From Eutreptiella sp. 'Long Island Sound 2002' (lineage: Eukaryota > Euglenozoa > Euglenophyceae > Eutreptiales > Eutreptiaceae), in assembly GCA_964036045.1 (NCBI GenBank), contig OZ038382.1:152842961-152906960 (forward strand): a DNA stretch of 64,000 bases, given 5' to 3'. Of the stretch, positions 40,920-52,312 are shown piece after piece. The position numbers were made by a program, and so were the translations under genes. Below the pieces are notes generated by a model that saw only the letters and a list, made by a program, of their open reading frames with translations, was not told the DNA's origin and did not search any database. The first letter of the stretch is position 1, and each line of letters opens with the position of its first letter.

Positions 40920-43289
40920 ATATTAATTTGGTACCTAATTTGATTCGGTACAAATGTAGTGTGGTCACACAAGACATGGGTTTGGTGACAAATTTGCCAG
41001 TTACGCAGGGTCATGGACACATTTGTTGCGTTTCAGCCCAGCAGTACACAGTAGTCACAGGGAGAAGTCTTAGCAGTACGCAGTAGTGACAGTACCGCTG
41101 TGAGCTCATGTCTCGTTCGGTGCATACCTGTTATCCTCCCGTTGTATCCCTCACGGGCGCACCCTTCATCTCTTGGCACCCCGGATTTTCGATCGCAGGG
41201 GGGACGGGGTGCAATAGAGCTGCGTGGCCGGACAACCCCCCTCCCAGCGGTGTACAAGCAATCTGGACAAATCCTGAAAACTCAAACCAGTGCGTACACT
41301 GGAAGTTCCAACTGGCACACTGAATCAGCCATTATGGCAGCCCCCACCCAACAGGGCTCCATTGATTATTCCTCCTTAAGGCCCCCGGGGATGGCCCAGA
41401 GGTGACCCGAGCCCTAAATGTGAGAAAAAAACAAAATGGCAATGAAAATTTTGGAATTAACAAGTCATTGAAACACTTTTGACCAGACAAGCCCCCAAAT
41501 AGTGTTGTATTTTCTCTCCGGTCGATTGAGCTTCCGGCCCGGACTCCCGGCCCCCACCCCCTGAGCTTCAGGGGCTCTATTGAATCCCACCCGCCACCCC
41601 ACAATTGAAAGCCCGATTTCCCTTCATATGTGTTCTTTGGTAACAACAGAATAGTTTTCGCTCCTCCTACGTGAGGGGGAAAGAGGTACTGGCATCAATG
41701 CTGTCACATGGCCAACAGGAGGCTCCCTCCGCTCACGGACCCTTCCTTGACCAGAGCCAACCACCCAGAACACTGCCTGCAAAGGCCAAAACCTCCTGAC
41801 GTATGTGGCCCATACTCTCCAAGATCTCTTGTTGACTTTCTTTTCTTCTTTTTTGGGCTTCCGCTAATCTACACAGTCACCCCTGCAGAACGGAGCAGTC
41901 AAGGCAAAGACAGGGGCCATAATGATGTGACTTGCTGCTCTGTGAGGGGTGTTTCAGGAAAAACAACGTATTACGTTGACAACCACATTGCCTGGGCTGT
42001 CGAGGGCTCGGAGGTAGACCAATGGTAGGGATGATGAGATCTGATCAGGGGTCATGGGGAGGGTTCAGAATTCTTACTGAACCGCTGCCTCCCCAGTTCC
42101 CTGTCTGAAGACCGTGCTGTCCCCCGCTCCCGTGCTTGAGGCCTCTCAGCGCCTTTTGGTGGCTTGTTGGTGCCAGGCAAGGCCCGCAAATTCCCAACAG
42201 AAAAGTAAACAAACATCAGGGTATGCCAAACTGAGCCAGGGCGGCATGCAAGGCATGCACCTGTCATCCGCATAACGTAATGCATCAGCATCAAATCCCA
42301 GGTTTTACCATTCCGGCATTGCAGCAGACACACCCATTATCTAGCAAAACCCCTGCCTTCTTGGGGTCCCTGCATGGGGAGGAATCAAAATGGCTGCATA
42401 ACCCCAGGCCCATTCCACCAAAAACTCAAGCCCTAGGAGACTACAATGTAATACAACCTGCTGCTACCTTTCACCCAACCATCATACTCCTCTTGCTCCT
42501 CTCCCGTAGGCACAAGGTCACATGGGCAAAGCACTGGACAGAGGCCCTGCAGAGCAGAAATGCTGGCTGCCAGCGCGAAAAGCCCCCCGCCCGCCGCATG
42601 GGGCAAATTATCTGCAAGAGTCATGTTATAAACCTCCATCAACGGGACACTTGTGGCGAAACTAAAATGATTTGCATGACTTCAGCCCATGCATCTTTGT
42701 CCAAAATGCAAAAGAACGCAGAGGTTTGCTGAAGGGTGAATGCTGGAAGGGGACAGGCTCAAGGAACACGGGTTCATGCACATGTGCACCCACTTTATAA
42801 TCGAAGATGGAGATTATGCCGGGGATTGCCTCTTGAGTGATGAGGCTGGGGAGCATGATGAAGAACACAAACCCCTAATCGACTTCGACATTTACTGGGA
42901 GAGTGAGGTGGACAGCGACCTCAAATGCGAGTGTGACGCGGAGGACAACCGCGAACATGACCACAAACGAGAGACGCATGTCAAGGGACATCGTCTATGG
43001 TGGGCTAGCAACGAGTCTAGCATTGCCCTAGAACACCAGAAGAATAACAGAGGAATAATGGCGAGATTTCCAAAGCTTCATAGAAACTGCAATTAGGAGA
43101 CATGTGCAAGGCTTTTTTTATTAGTGATGCGGATACCCTACTGGAGGGGGGGGGGGGGATGGGGGGTTTTGGGAGTGGGTGGGTGGGACCTTGAGCCCCC
43201 CTGTGGAGGTAATGCCATGAGTGGGTAGGGTTTTTTTTGTTAAGGGTGGTCATTAAAGACGATGGTTTGGTACATCTTTTTAGGGGGTG
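40920..43289. other. No convincing gene
   Basis: A plus-strand frame at 42740-43096 encodes about 118 residues rich in Asp, Glu and His (DFDIYWESEVDSDLKCECD) with no recognised domain; it could be an exon or chance. A G14-type homopolymer lies at about 43146-43159. Otherwise nothing. Confidence 0.3.
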
Positions 43290-43952
43290 TTTTCGCACAG
43301 CGCGCGCACAGCGCCAGTTATTACGGTGTTTACCCCGGTAACAGCCCTGAAAACCTGCCACCTCTAGAAGCATGCATGAGCAATTCAAAAGTCCGAAATT
43401 CAAACGTGTCGTGTTCTCAGAATTATCCAATGTCCAAAACAATGCAATGTAGACAATAAAATTGTCCTGCGGGTGTTCAAGAACACCTGAAAATATATTA
43501 GGGGCTACTCGGGAACATCAATATCGCAAGTATGCTCATCCATGCAACCTCTACACAAGTAACTGCCGATTCACCACCTTCACCGCGTCTTGGAAATACT
43601 CCAAGTGGAGTAAGCCGTCGGGCACAAACCCCACCACTGTGGCAGGAACTCGCATCCCATTGGAGCGAGTGTAGAACACTTTATCTCCAACATTAAAGTC
43701 CATGGTGAATGCAATAGAGGGTCTGAGAAATGAGAGCAAAAGATGATGCCCTGCAGCAGACACCCTGAGAATGTATCACCATATACCGGCCTCAGGGTGC
43801 CCGTTTGCAAGGGTACATACACGCAAGAAGGGGGAGGGTTGATGCTACAAGGACACACAATGGCAATAGTACCCTGCGGCAATCCTACACCCAAAAAACT
43901 GCCTACCGGTGGTGGAGAATGGCCTACTTTTCGCACAGCGCGCGCACAGCGC
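43290..43952. repeat. Pair of identical 25-bp direct repeats bracketing an SH3-like frame
   Basis: A 25-base sequence beginning TTTTCGCACAGCG, itself containing two CGCACAGCG units, occurs at 43290-43314 and again at 43928-43952. Between them lies the small minus-strand frame at 43551-43763. The pair may mark the edges of a small mobile element or one recombined unit. Confidence 0.6.
43551..43763 (-). CDS. Small SH3/Tudor-like barrel protein fragment
   Basis: About 70 residues; the convincing part starts at an internal Met (MDFNVGDKVFYTRSNG, then VPATVVGFVPDGLLHLEYF). This resembles the small beta-barrel folds (SH3, KOW, Tudor) that often sit at one end of transposon proteins and bind nucleic acid or chromatin. 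Weakly similar openings occur at 34.4 kb (GHNFKGWGKVLAVEG) and near 47.4 kb, suggesting remnants of one repeated gene. The rest of the protein is missing here, and no partner gene is adjacent. The family assignment is by appearance only. Confidence 0.4.
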   Translation of the reverse strand: MSAAGHHLLLSFLRPSIAFTMDFNVGDKVFYTRSNGMRVPATVVGFVPDGLLHLEYFQDAVKVVNRQLLV

Positions 43953-46046
43953 ACGGTACGCCCCCTTAGAGGCCGAGGCCAATTACGCAGCCGCATTGGT
44001 TTCCCCCCGCTTTGGGGACCCCGAGAAGGCCGGGGTTGGGTGTGTGGGTGGGTGCTTTGGTTGATCCCTCCCCCAGGGATGCCACCATTGGACGGGGGGG
44101 GGGGGGGGGCGGATGCATTAGAAGGGAAGGGACCTCAGAGGCAGCCCCAAAAGTGGTTAGATAGGCGGTTGGAGGAGGTTGCCAAAGCAGTTGGGGGCGG
44201 TTACTGTCGGTTACAAATGCCATTTGAAGCTGGCACTTGCTGTTAGGGGGACCATGGCTGGGCATATGTTTGGCGCCCCGAGGGGGTGTGGGTGGGGAGA
44301 TACCTCCCCCTTTCCAATGGGTGGGTGGGTGGCCAGGTGGGTGGGTGGGTGGGTGGGTTCTGAAAAAACGTTGGGTGGATCCAGGACAATTGCACACAAG
44401 GGTTACTATCCACCAATTACAGAGAGTTTTGCGAAGCAAGGTGCTGCATGATATGTGAGGTGTGTGGTCTGTGCGGTGCATGTGCAGTGCCAGAAGTATG
44501 GCATTTTCAAGAAGCAAATGGCTAGAAAGCACAGTTCGTGTTGGTTATTGCAAGATATCACACAGGACTGTGAGCCATACGGGCTGTGCGTATAGAATTT
44601 TTAGGAGGGTGGAGGACGTTTGGTGTCCCATTTTGCCATTTGTCCCTTGCTGTTGCTATGACATAGGACACCCTCCCTTGGCTTGCCAATTGTGTATGCC
44701 ACTTGTGCAAGGCCTTTGTTAGCACGTGCGAGGAGGGGGGGGGGGGGATAAGGGAATGGGTCACAACAGTCAAATGCAACAAAGCATTTTGATGGCTCCA
44801 GTTTACCGACTTCACAGCAGTATGCTTAAACAATGACCCCATCAGTTGAAGACTCAGAAGACTCAGACTCAGATACAGCTCAGGCCGTGTTTTTGGTGCC
44901 ACATGAGAGCCAAAAATTCATGGTCATGTCTGCTCCAACTTGAGCATTGAAACCTGTATGTGCAGCAGTACAGTGGATTTGCCCACATCTGAAGTGCTAA
45001 ACGTTGCAAAGCAGAGGACAGGTCATGTAGCTGTGATTGAGGGAGCGACATACCTACACCTTAAGACCCGAAAAATCCGACACAAGCCTGAACCTCCTTC
45101 AAACACATGGATATACAACTGGGTACAAATGGGGTGGCATTGTGTAAATGTTTGAAAATTGGCATTTCAATTGGGATGGTATGCCCGTTCCATTGCAATC
45201 CTGGGCGCTCAGATTGAGTGTCCACAAATGAACCTACGTCTTGGAGTGGTTCACATGGAACTCCACTTGGTCGAGGACTGCTTCCCCTGTTTAAAAAGGA
45301 AGGATGTCCAAAGGTTCAGTGCTTGTGCAGCTGTCGTGTGTCCCTGACGGCTGCCAGCCTATTGTGGAGACATTGCTGGCCGCAATGGCTGTTCCATAGA
45401 TTGCAGGACTTGGCAAAAAGCGTTTGCTTGCAACACTCTCCTGATATTACGTTCTGGAGGCACTTTGGGGGGGGGGGAGGGGTGGGGGGGCATGGAGCTG
45501 TGGCAAAGGATTTGACGTCCAGAGTCACTCCGCTTGACAAAAAAAAGTCTGTCTCCTCTGAGCGATGGACCATACGACGGTTGTCCCCCAGCCACCGGGG
45601 GAAACTGTCACCAAATACCAGTGCGCCCGCGCTGTGGGAGGCAGATGCTTGAGCCAACCCATGTACCTCTGGGGCACAAAGTGCGAGAAAAGTAAAGGTC
45701 AGTCGACAAAGATCATCAGTGACATGTCATAGGCGCCTTTCATAAAAAAATATTGACACTCCGAAAGTACCCCCCGCACGGTGACGCATGGGTGCATCAC
45801 ATAGGGAATTTGTAGCTGGAACGAGCCAGCACATGCACACACATGCACCAACAAGACGAGAAGTGAAAAGCTTGTCAAGAGCCGAACCTGGCCCCAGGCC
45901 CCTTATTCCAACAACCGCCCCCCCAGGGCTCCTTTTAAGGGGGGCCGCATGCAGGTCAACAAAGAGCTCCACACATGCACGTCCTGGTATGCATATGCAG
46001 CAATGTTCGGCAGTTCCACTGAGAATACACTGAGAATACACCTTTT
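43953..46046. other. No gene; G-rich repeats
   Basis: Contains GGTGGGTGGGTGG tracts near 44320-44362 and G homopolymers near 44094, 44734 and 45465. Frames are short or composed of Gly/Trp/Pro repeats caused by these tracts. Confidence 0.4.
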
Positions 46047-46157
46047 AAGGGGGGGAGGGGGGAGGTGTGGGTGGGTGGGTCTAGGGGGGTGGGTGGGGGG
46101 TCTAGGGGGGTGGGTGGGTGGGTCTGGCTGGGCACCCCCCCCCCTCCCCGGGGGTGC
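46047..46157. repeat. G-rich dispersed repeat family 3, copy 1
   Basis: TTTTAAGGGGGG, GTGGGTGGGTCTAGG units, then CCCCCTCCCCGGGGGTGCCG and AGTT. A close relative lies at 46552-46655. A shorter, similar tract (GGTGGGTGGGTGGCCAGG) is at about 44320. Confidence 0.7.
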
Positions 46158-46551
46158 CGAGTTTTAGTGGTGCCAAAATGAATTTTTGGTGAAATCGTGA
46201 GACCCAACATGAAACAGATCGCATCCCATGTGTGATGGCCCATCAAGGAATTCAGCCCAGGACGCTGTCTCTGCTGTCACTGCTGCAGTACGATCAAGCA
46301 CTGTGTATAGCCTGACGTTCGACCTGCCACTGTCACTGTCAACCAACAAAACTGCGATTGTCCCTGCTGCATCGTGTCCAGTTTCTGTGAACCATGGAAG
46401 GAAGTGTCAGGCAGGTAGTACAGGGACCCAAAATACAACAAACAAACAGAGGTAACAACGGCAGACCAAGGAATGCAGGACAGAATACAAGGACGGCGAC
46501 TACAGGGGTCAATTACGCCGAAGGCGCCGAAGCAAAACTTTGGCCCAATCT
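46158..46551. other. No gene seen between family 3 copies
   Basis: Short frames only; nothing recognised. Confidence 0.4.
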
Positions 46552-46655
46552 TTTAATGAGGGGGGGGTGGGTGGGTGGGTGGGTCTAGGAGGGGTGGGTG
46601 GCTGGTGTGGGACCCCGGGACCCCCCCCTCCCCGGGGGTGCCGAGTTGTTAAAAG
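46552..46655. repeat. G-rich dispersed repeat family 3, copy 2
   Basis: TTTTAATGAGGGGGG, GTGGGTGGGTCTAGGAGG, then CCCCCTCCCCGGGGGTGCCG and AGTTGTTAAAAGG. The same order of blocks as 46047-46157, shorter in the middle. Confidence 0.7.
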
Positions 46656-49114
46656 GAGCCCCCCCCCCCCCCTCCATGGGGTCATTGGGCACCCAAACCT
46701 GACCTTCTACTACAACGATATTGCTTCAGCAGCAGAACAGCAGCAGACTAACCTAGAGACCATGGGTGAGTCTTGGAAGTGGAGCAACCACAGCATCTCT
46801 CCTTCAAATAAGGAATGCTGCTTTGCATCGATATTTCATTGCAAACGTGCGGGCTTCAAAACATGCAACCTCATTTACATCGGTTTGGGCCAAAGCAGGC
46901 AACATCAGAATGCATTGAGCCCGTCTGGTGCGTCAACGTTTTGTCAGCAGCTCCACCCATTACTAAGGCCACCAATCCCTGACGCCTCGCGTACGTGGGG
47001 CGGGCGGGTGTGGCAGCCCAAATGTTACCAGGTCACAGTAAATGCACGTGGAAAAGCACACAACGTCGCCTAAACTGGTGCTCATTTGCTCAGGCTGATA
47101 AAAATGGACCTCAGCCATCCCTGGTCCCATTGTGGTATCACTGGTCATGCAGAGATTCACACTTACCGGTGTCCTTGTGCAACTCCTACCCGGTTGCAAA
47201 CACCTAAAACGGGTTCCCTTAAACATCCACATTGGAGGCTTGCCCCGTTGCCATTTGGGTGGCACCCTCTCCCTTGAAATCCCCCCTCCCTTTGCACAAC
47301 GGCTCCCTGCCATCCCTGGGTAAGGGGAAGAGTCATCAAGTTTCGGTTCCCATTGCACCACAAAACAGCCACCACACTTCCCATCGTGCTTCAAAATGCC
47401 ACCCCTGGGTTGCCCTGAAATAACTGAACTCCGGTAAAACACCAGAAAGGCTCCACCCCAAGCCAACACTCAACGGTAAACGTGGCATCGCCTGAGGAGT
47501 TGTTGAAGCACAATGTTTCATGCGGACCGGCTAACCTCAATAGCACCGGACGGTTCAACAAATGACAACATCCTGAACCCCAAAAAAACAACACCCAGGA
47601 GGGGAATGTTGCAAAGGGGGGTAGGATTTCAGGGGAGGAGGTGGGGGCACTTACGGCATCTTGCTCAGTCAAGGAAAAATCGTACCCTCTGCTCAGGGCA
47701 TGGGCCATGAATGAATTCAGTCACAGTACAAATAGCCAGGCCCAACTATATCCGTCAGGACAAAAAGGGGAAGGGGGTTCCAAAATCCGGGGATGCAATG
47801 AACATGACGCCCCGAAATCACCTTCGCCCTTGACAATATATTTGAGCCGTCATTCGACGTACTAAATGCATACCGCGCCTCCTGCCAGTCTTTGCAGCAG
47901 AGCCCAGATGCAGGCACACTGGCTTGCACAGGGTTCGAGCACCTGCGGGCGGGCGCCATGAGGACAGCTGCCGTCAGGAAGTTGTGAGGAAATCTTCAGG
48001 CAGCGCCAGGATATGGTCATGTTCAGGATGTAGTTAGGATGGCAAGGATATGGTCAAAACGTGTTCAGGATGTGGCTGCGACGTCCGGCTGATGTCACGT
48101 GCCAGTTGATTCAGAAACAGAGATAGAAAGAAAAGCAAAGAAGGTTAGGGTGAGGTCAGGCGAGGCCAGCCCTCATGTGGTGGCGCACTTTGAAGATGCA
48201 TCCAAGCGGCTCACCACTGGCTGCTGCATGTTGCACATATGCTGAACTCGCTTGATGACAATTGGCAGCATGGGATCTGGTCCATCATGAGTATGGTAGG
48301 CGATTCCTGCAGAGCGAAGGTGACACGCTGGCGAAATTGTGTGCACAACACGCAGAACATCAACAGTTTGGCCCACCTATTGCATGATGACACTCTGGGT
48401 GCAGTATCCAATCTTCCACCACCCCTCTGATCTCCTCCTCATGTACTGCACTGCAGAAGGAGGGGCATGACGACCGCGCCAAGGATTCCGCCACTCGACG
48501 GCGCCACCTAGGACAACGCGAGCGGGGACTCCTCCGCTGCCCACGTCCAGATTTCCCAGAGCGCACCCACGCGCCGGTCCGCCCGCAAGGAATCCCACTT
48601 GCCTTGGTACGGGGACAGCAGCGCCTCGCCCAACGCATATTGTAGGTCAGGCTCCCTCTCCGGCAGCACGACCGGTGGTGGCCGCACTGCCCGCAGCACC
48701 TCCTTACTCGCCGCCTCCACCGCCACGTCCAAGCGCACTAGCCGATGACCTGGGATCCCCACACTGGGGACCACCCTCAGGACTGTGGACGCTGTGCGGG
48801 GGTCGGCCATACTATTAGCAAGGGAGACCCAAGTGTGGCTGTAGAGCAACTGGTATACTTAGCCCGGCACTAGGGCGGGGCTGTGAATATACCCGCGTTT
48901 GCTTCTTTCCACGGAGTTAGGACCTCAGAGGTGTGGCGGGATCAAGTGACTTCCGAAGATGCGCGCCCGTGGCCGTGCAAGAACAAGGTCCTCACCACTT
49001 GTGTGTCCTCATCCACCGGCATGCCACGGCCGCAGGGGAGGGGGGGATCAGGGATTAGGGTCTCCGTTGCTTGGGGGCGGGCGGCATTAGGGGAATGTGC
49101 GGTGAGCGTGGATG
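46656..49114. other. No intact gene; family 1 repeats and a protein-like remnant
   Basis: Family 1 repeats at 47266-47331 (direct) and 47595-47648 (inverted) bracket about 380 bases. On the minus strand 46963-47469 includes FLVFYRSSVISGQPRGGIL and GGCFVVQWEPKLD, a possible SH3-like remnant followed by the family 1 block. Around 48430-48830 short GC-rich frames on both strands show no domain. Confidence 0.35.
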
Positions 49115-49905
49115 CAGGGGCTACAAGGGGGGGGGGGGGGATTTCGGGAGGGGAGAATTTCGCGGGGAAATTTTCACCGTTCAGAAAGGTGGCGAAATTT
49201 TCTTCATGGCGAAATTTTTGCAGCGTGTGACAGGTGAGTACTGTGAATTCAGACATGCGCAGCGGTGTACCAAGCAGAGAGGAGGGACCAGAGATTTTTT
49301 CGTTTGCAACATGCAGTGGTTGTGCCCTGAATGCATCGGAATGCCGTGATGCCCAAGGTTTTGAAAAAAAATCGCCATTGGTCGATATCAGGAGAATGCC
49401 AACATCTCTTTTGCTGTCGCGTGACCCATTATCTCTGGAAACAGCAAACTTGCAAGCCTGTAATGCAAAACTCATTGTTGCATCCTCATACTGGTCCCTT
49501 TGTGCCCATCTTTTGGTACAGTGCCTTAGCAGCCCTGTGGTGTGACAGAAAAGTGTTTGTCATTGTTGTGCAATATTTGTGCCGGTGATCCATCTAGAGC
49601 CCACCAAGAAATACCATGAATCATCCAGAGCCCACTAGGAAATAACAGGAACCATCGAGAGCCTAGCAGGAAATACCAGGAACCAACCAGAGCCCACCAG
49701 GAAATAACAGGAACCATCTAGAGCCCACCAAGAAATAACAGGAACCATGAAGAGCCCACCAAGAAATAACAGGGATCACCCGGAGCCCACTAGTATATGA
49801 CAACAAGCCTCAGGATTCCTGGAGGTGGCGAAATTTCCCCCCTGTCGAAATTATCCCCGTTGAAATTTTCCCCTGGCAACCCCCCCCCCCCTGTACAGAT
49901 TGCAG
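49115..49905. mobile_element. Possible inverted-repeat element holding a 31-bp tandem array
   Basis: Left end (49115-49210): CTACAAGGGGGGGGGG, then AATTTCGCGGGGAAATTTT and GGTGGCGAAATTTT. Right end (49824-49905), reversed: TACAGGGGGGGGGG, then GGGGAAAATTTCAACGGGG and GAAATTTCGCCACC. The ends are similar but imperfect inverted repeats. The interior has no gene and includes the tandem array at 49590-49799. Confidence 0.45.
49590..49799. repeat. 31-bp tandem repeat, about seven copies
   Basis: AGAGCCCA-type anchors recur at 49596, 49627, 49658, 49689, 49720, 49751 and about 49782. The unit reads roughly CCATCTAGAGCCCACCAAG with AAATAACAGGAA. There are no unique spacers, so this is not a CRISPR array. 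Confidence 0.9.
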
Positions 49906-49946
49906 CCGGGGGCGTTTGTTGATGCCTGCTGGGGCTTCCGCCATCC

Positions 49947-49948
<2 letters not shown>

Positions 49949-50020
<72 letters not shown>
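49949..50020. repeat. (TG)36 microsatellite
   Basis: Uninterrupted TG repeat of 72 bases. On the minus strand it is a CA tract just beyond the presumed 3' end of the LINE. Confidence 0.97.
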
Positions 50021-50021
<1 letters not shown>

Positions 50022-50143
50022 CGCCCAATTCTTTCAAATCATGCTGAAACTGCGAGGTTGAACAATGATGCGACTAAACCATGAGTTCTGGTGTTCTGTT
50101 GCCCTGCGGCCGGGCCTCAGGAACTGGGTTGAGATGACACAGA

Positions 50144-50174
50144 TGTGTGTGTGTGTGTGTGTGTGCGTGCGTGT
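50144..50174. repeat. Short (GT)n microsatellite at the LINE 3' side
   Basis: GT repeat ending in GCGTGCGTG. On the LINE strand it reads as a CA tract and may be the LINE's simple-repeat tail. Confidence 0.85.
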
Positions 50175-50355
50175 AGAACAATATTAAAGAGGGAGGCCCG
50201 CATGGGTCCAGGGCCCCCAGCGGTCGCCTGAGGCGCCAGCTTGAAAAAGACAAAACACCACAGCCCTGACGGGCTGTGGAGCTGCCTCTGGTGCCTGCTC
50301 GGGTCGCGGTAGGGGGCCTCACTTGAGCCAGAACCTCTGGGGCGTGGGGGTTATG

Positions 50356-51582
50356 TCACCTCGGACCCTGCTCTCCCGTGCTTGGCAGCGCCCGGCGGCG
50401 TACAGCGCCTCCTCTTGGCAGGGGGGGGGGGGGGGTCGCATCCACCCTTCCTCGCTTGTGCGCCCGCACCCGGCCCGGTCCCGTGTCCAGGCCCCGCTGT
50501 CGTCTGTGTCTCTTCGCCGACGGTGTGCCCCCCGCCCCAGGGGGGTGGGCCTCCGCTCTTCGTGTCCCCCGCTGTTGGCCCCGCATTGTCGGTCGCGGAT
50601 GCCCGGCATGTCCCCTGGCGCAGCAGTGCCGCACCCCCCAACCCACAACTGCACAGGATGCGCAATGTCTGTGTTGGTGTGCCACGCAGACCCAAAGGCG
50701 TGGCAGCCGCGGCCCCTGCTCAGGGCGTCTCGCCACCGCGCACTTTTGCGGCGGGGTGAAAAGCGCCGTTCTGCCACAGCGCGCCGCTCCTGCCGGAAAG
50801 TCCGGCTCCTCGGTGACATAGTACTGTGGGCCTCGCCTCGTCCCTGGCGGGAGCACCGGGCCCGCGTAGAAGTCGCTGGCGTAGGCCCCCGCTGAGCGCT
50901 TCGCTCCTCCCTTGCCCGGGCACTTCACTTCCTGGGGCTGCTGCGCCGGTGCCGACTTCACCTTCACGCCCTGTGCTCGACGGCGTTTGCTCTGCTGTCG
51001 TGCCACCTTTGCCTGCTGCTGTTGGGCCCATCTCTTTGCGCTGTAGTGCTGCATACGGCGCAGGTGGTGCCAGACCGCCGCTGGGCGTGTGAATATAGGC
51101 CTACCTTTTACCCCCGCCGTGGTGCCCGCCCCCAGCGGGACCAGAGAACGGCACCTGTTGGTGAAGCCCGCCGGGAGAATGGACTCCCTGCCCGCCGCCT
51201 TCCCCAGCAAACTGACCGCCAGCCGTAGGACTCTTCCCTTCTCTTGCAGCGACATCTCCCCTCCCTTAAATCGTGTCTGGGGGGTAGGGGGGAGAGGTCT
51301 CCCTGTGTGCGATTCGAAGTCCAGCGCCAGTTCCAGGAAAGACACTTGCCGGTGTGCCTCGGGCAGGCTGTCGTCTCTTGGCAGCCATTGTAGCTCTGAG
51401 AGCCACCACAGTACGGCCGGTTGGAAGTCCGGCCCCCACTTCCAGTCTCTGGGCAGTTGCCCCATTGCTGGCAGGCATGTTTTGGTCGGCCGCGGGAAAG
51501 GGGGGCTGAAGCTGGTACCAGGGATATTGTTCCTGGGGTGCTTTGCGCTGCTCCACGGGAAATAGAAGGGATTCTTCCTCAT
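50356..51582 (-). CDS. LINE ORF2, C-terminal extension
   Basis: About 408 residues; the frame continues ORF2 after a frame change near 51560. It includes a Trp-rich part (LWWLSELQWLPRDDSLPE, VSFLELALDFESHTGRPLP) and a long basic helix (RMQHYSAKRWAQQQQAKVAR, QQSKRRRAQ) that could bind nucleic acid. The final ~120 residues (after about 50720) may be out-of-frame reading. I know of no named domain here. Confidence 0.55.
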   Translation of the reverse strand: MRKNPFYFPWSSAKHPRNNIPGTSFSPPFPRPTKTCLPAMGQLPRDWKWGPDFQPAVLWWLSELQWLPRDDSLPEAHRQVSFLELALDFESHTGRPLPPTPQTRFKGGEMSLQEKGRVLRLAVSLLGKAAGRESILPAGFTNRCRSLVPLGAGTTAGVKGRPIFTRPAAVWHHLRRMQHYSAKRWAQQQQAKVARQQSKRRRAQGVKVKSAPAQQPQEVKCPGKGGAKRSAGAYASDFYAGPVLPPGTRRGPQYYVTEEPDFPAGAARCGRTALFTPPQKCAVARRPEQGPRLPRLWVCVAHQHRHCASCAVVGWGVRHCCARGHAGHPRPTMRGQQRGTRRAEAHPPGAGGTPSAKRHRRQRGLDTGPGRVRAHKRGRVDATPPPPLPRGGAVRRRALPSTGEQGPR

Positions 51583-52291
51583 CCCGTTGCTTTCGGGCCC
51601 GCATCACCGCCAGGAACATGCAGTGCAGCTGGTGCACAAACTGTTCCAGCGGGTTCTGGTCGTCGTGTGCCCACTGGTGGCCTGCCAGGGCCAACTCCTC
51701 CCGCTGTCTTGACGCCTCGTCGGGGTCTTCGCCCGGCCCCGGCACCCAGTGTCTCGAGACCCTATTCAGCTCCTTGCAGCGCTTCTTCCAGCCCGGCCCC
51801 CTCGCCAGGCCACTTCGCTTCAACACCTCTTCTGACAGCGGTCCACACAGGCGCAGGCAAGGCGGCCAGTCAGACAGCGCCCCCAGCTTGAGGGCCCGTG
51901 CCAGCAGCATGAGCTCCGGCAAGAAGGGTTCCCGTGCCGACTTCCAGGCTGCACACCACCATAGCAGGTGGTCTTCGTCCTCTCGCGTTCCCTTACTACA
52001 GTAGGGGCAATTGCCATCCTGGCGCAGACCTCTCCGATGCGCTGTGTCCGCGGTCCACAACGCCCCCGCCATCACGCCTCGCAGCATCGACCTGTCTAGC
52101 TCCGTGGCGTAGCGCTCCAGTTCGCTCAGTGTGAGCACCCTGTCGATCCGTGCTCCCATGCCGCCGAAGAGTCTCGGTCTCCGTTTCTCCAGTGCCTCCA
52201 GGTGATGCTCCCTGAAGGACTCTCGGAATAGGTGCTCCACATACTCCTTGGCTGTGTGCACCAGGTGCACCGAGATCCCGGTTCGCGGCAT
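51266..52291 (-). CDS. LINE ORF2, thumb-to-zinc segment
   Basis: About 341 residues, in frame with the YADD segment across TAG at 52313. It contains NCPYCSKGTREDEDHLLWWC, that is C-X2-C with H-X4-C, a zinc-binding pattern found near the end of many LINE ORF2 proteins and needed for target-primed reverse transcription in several elements. The last ~75 residues after ESLLFPVEQ are probably out of frame, since the conserved reading shifts near 51560. Confidence 0.7.
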   Translation of the reverse strand: MPRTGISVHLVHTAKEYVEHLFRESFREHHLEALEKRRPRLFGGMGARIDRVLTLSELERYATELDRSMLRGVMAGALWTADTAHRRGLRQDGNCPYCSKGTREDEDHLLWWCAAWKSAREPFLPELMLLARALKLGALSDWPPCLRLCGPLSEEVLKRSGLARGPGWKKRCKELNRVSRHWVPGPGEDPDEASRQREELALAGHQWAHDDQNPLEQFVHQLHCMFLAVMRARKQRDEEESLLFPVEQRKAPQEQYPWYQLQPPFPAADQNMPASNGATAQRLEVGAGLPTGRTVVALRATMAAKRRQPARGTPASVFPGTGAGLRIAHRETSPPYPPDTI

Positions 52292-52312
52292 GGTCCAACT
52301 CCACCACCCTCG

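Noticed and set aside
49590-49799. 31-bp repeats as a CRISPR array
   Set aside because: Units are directly adjacent without unique spacers, and the context is a eukaryotic genome.
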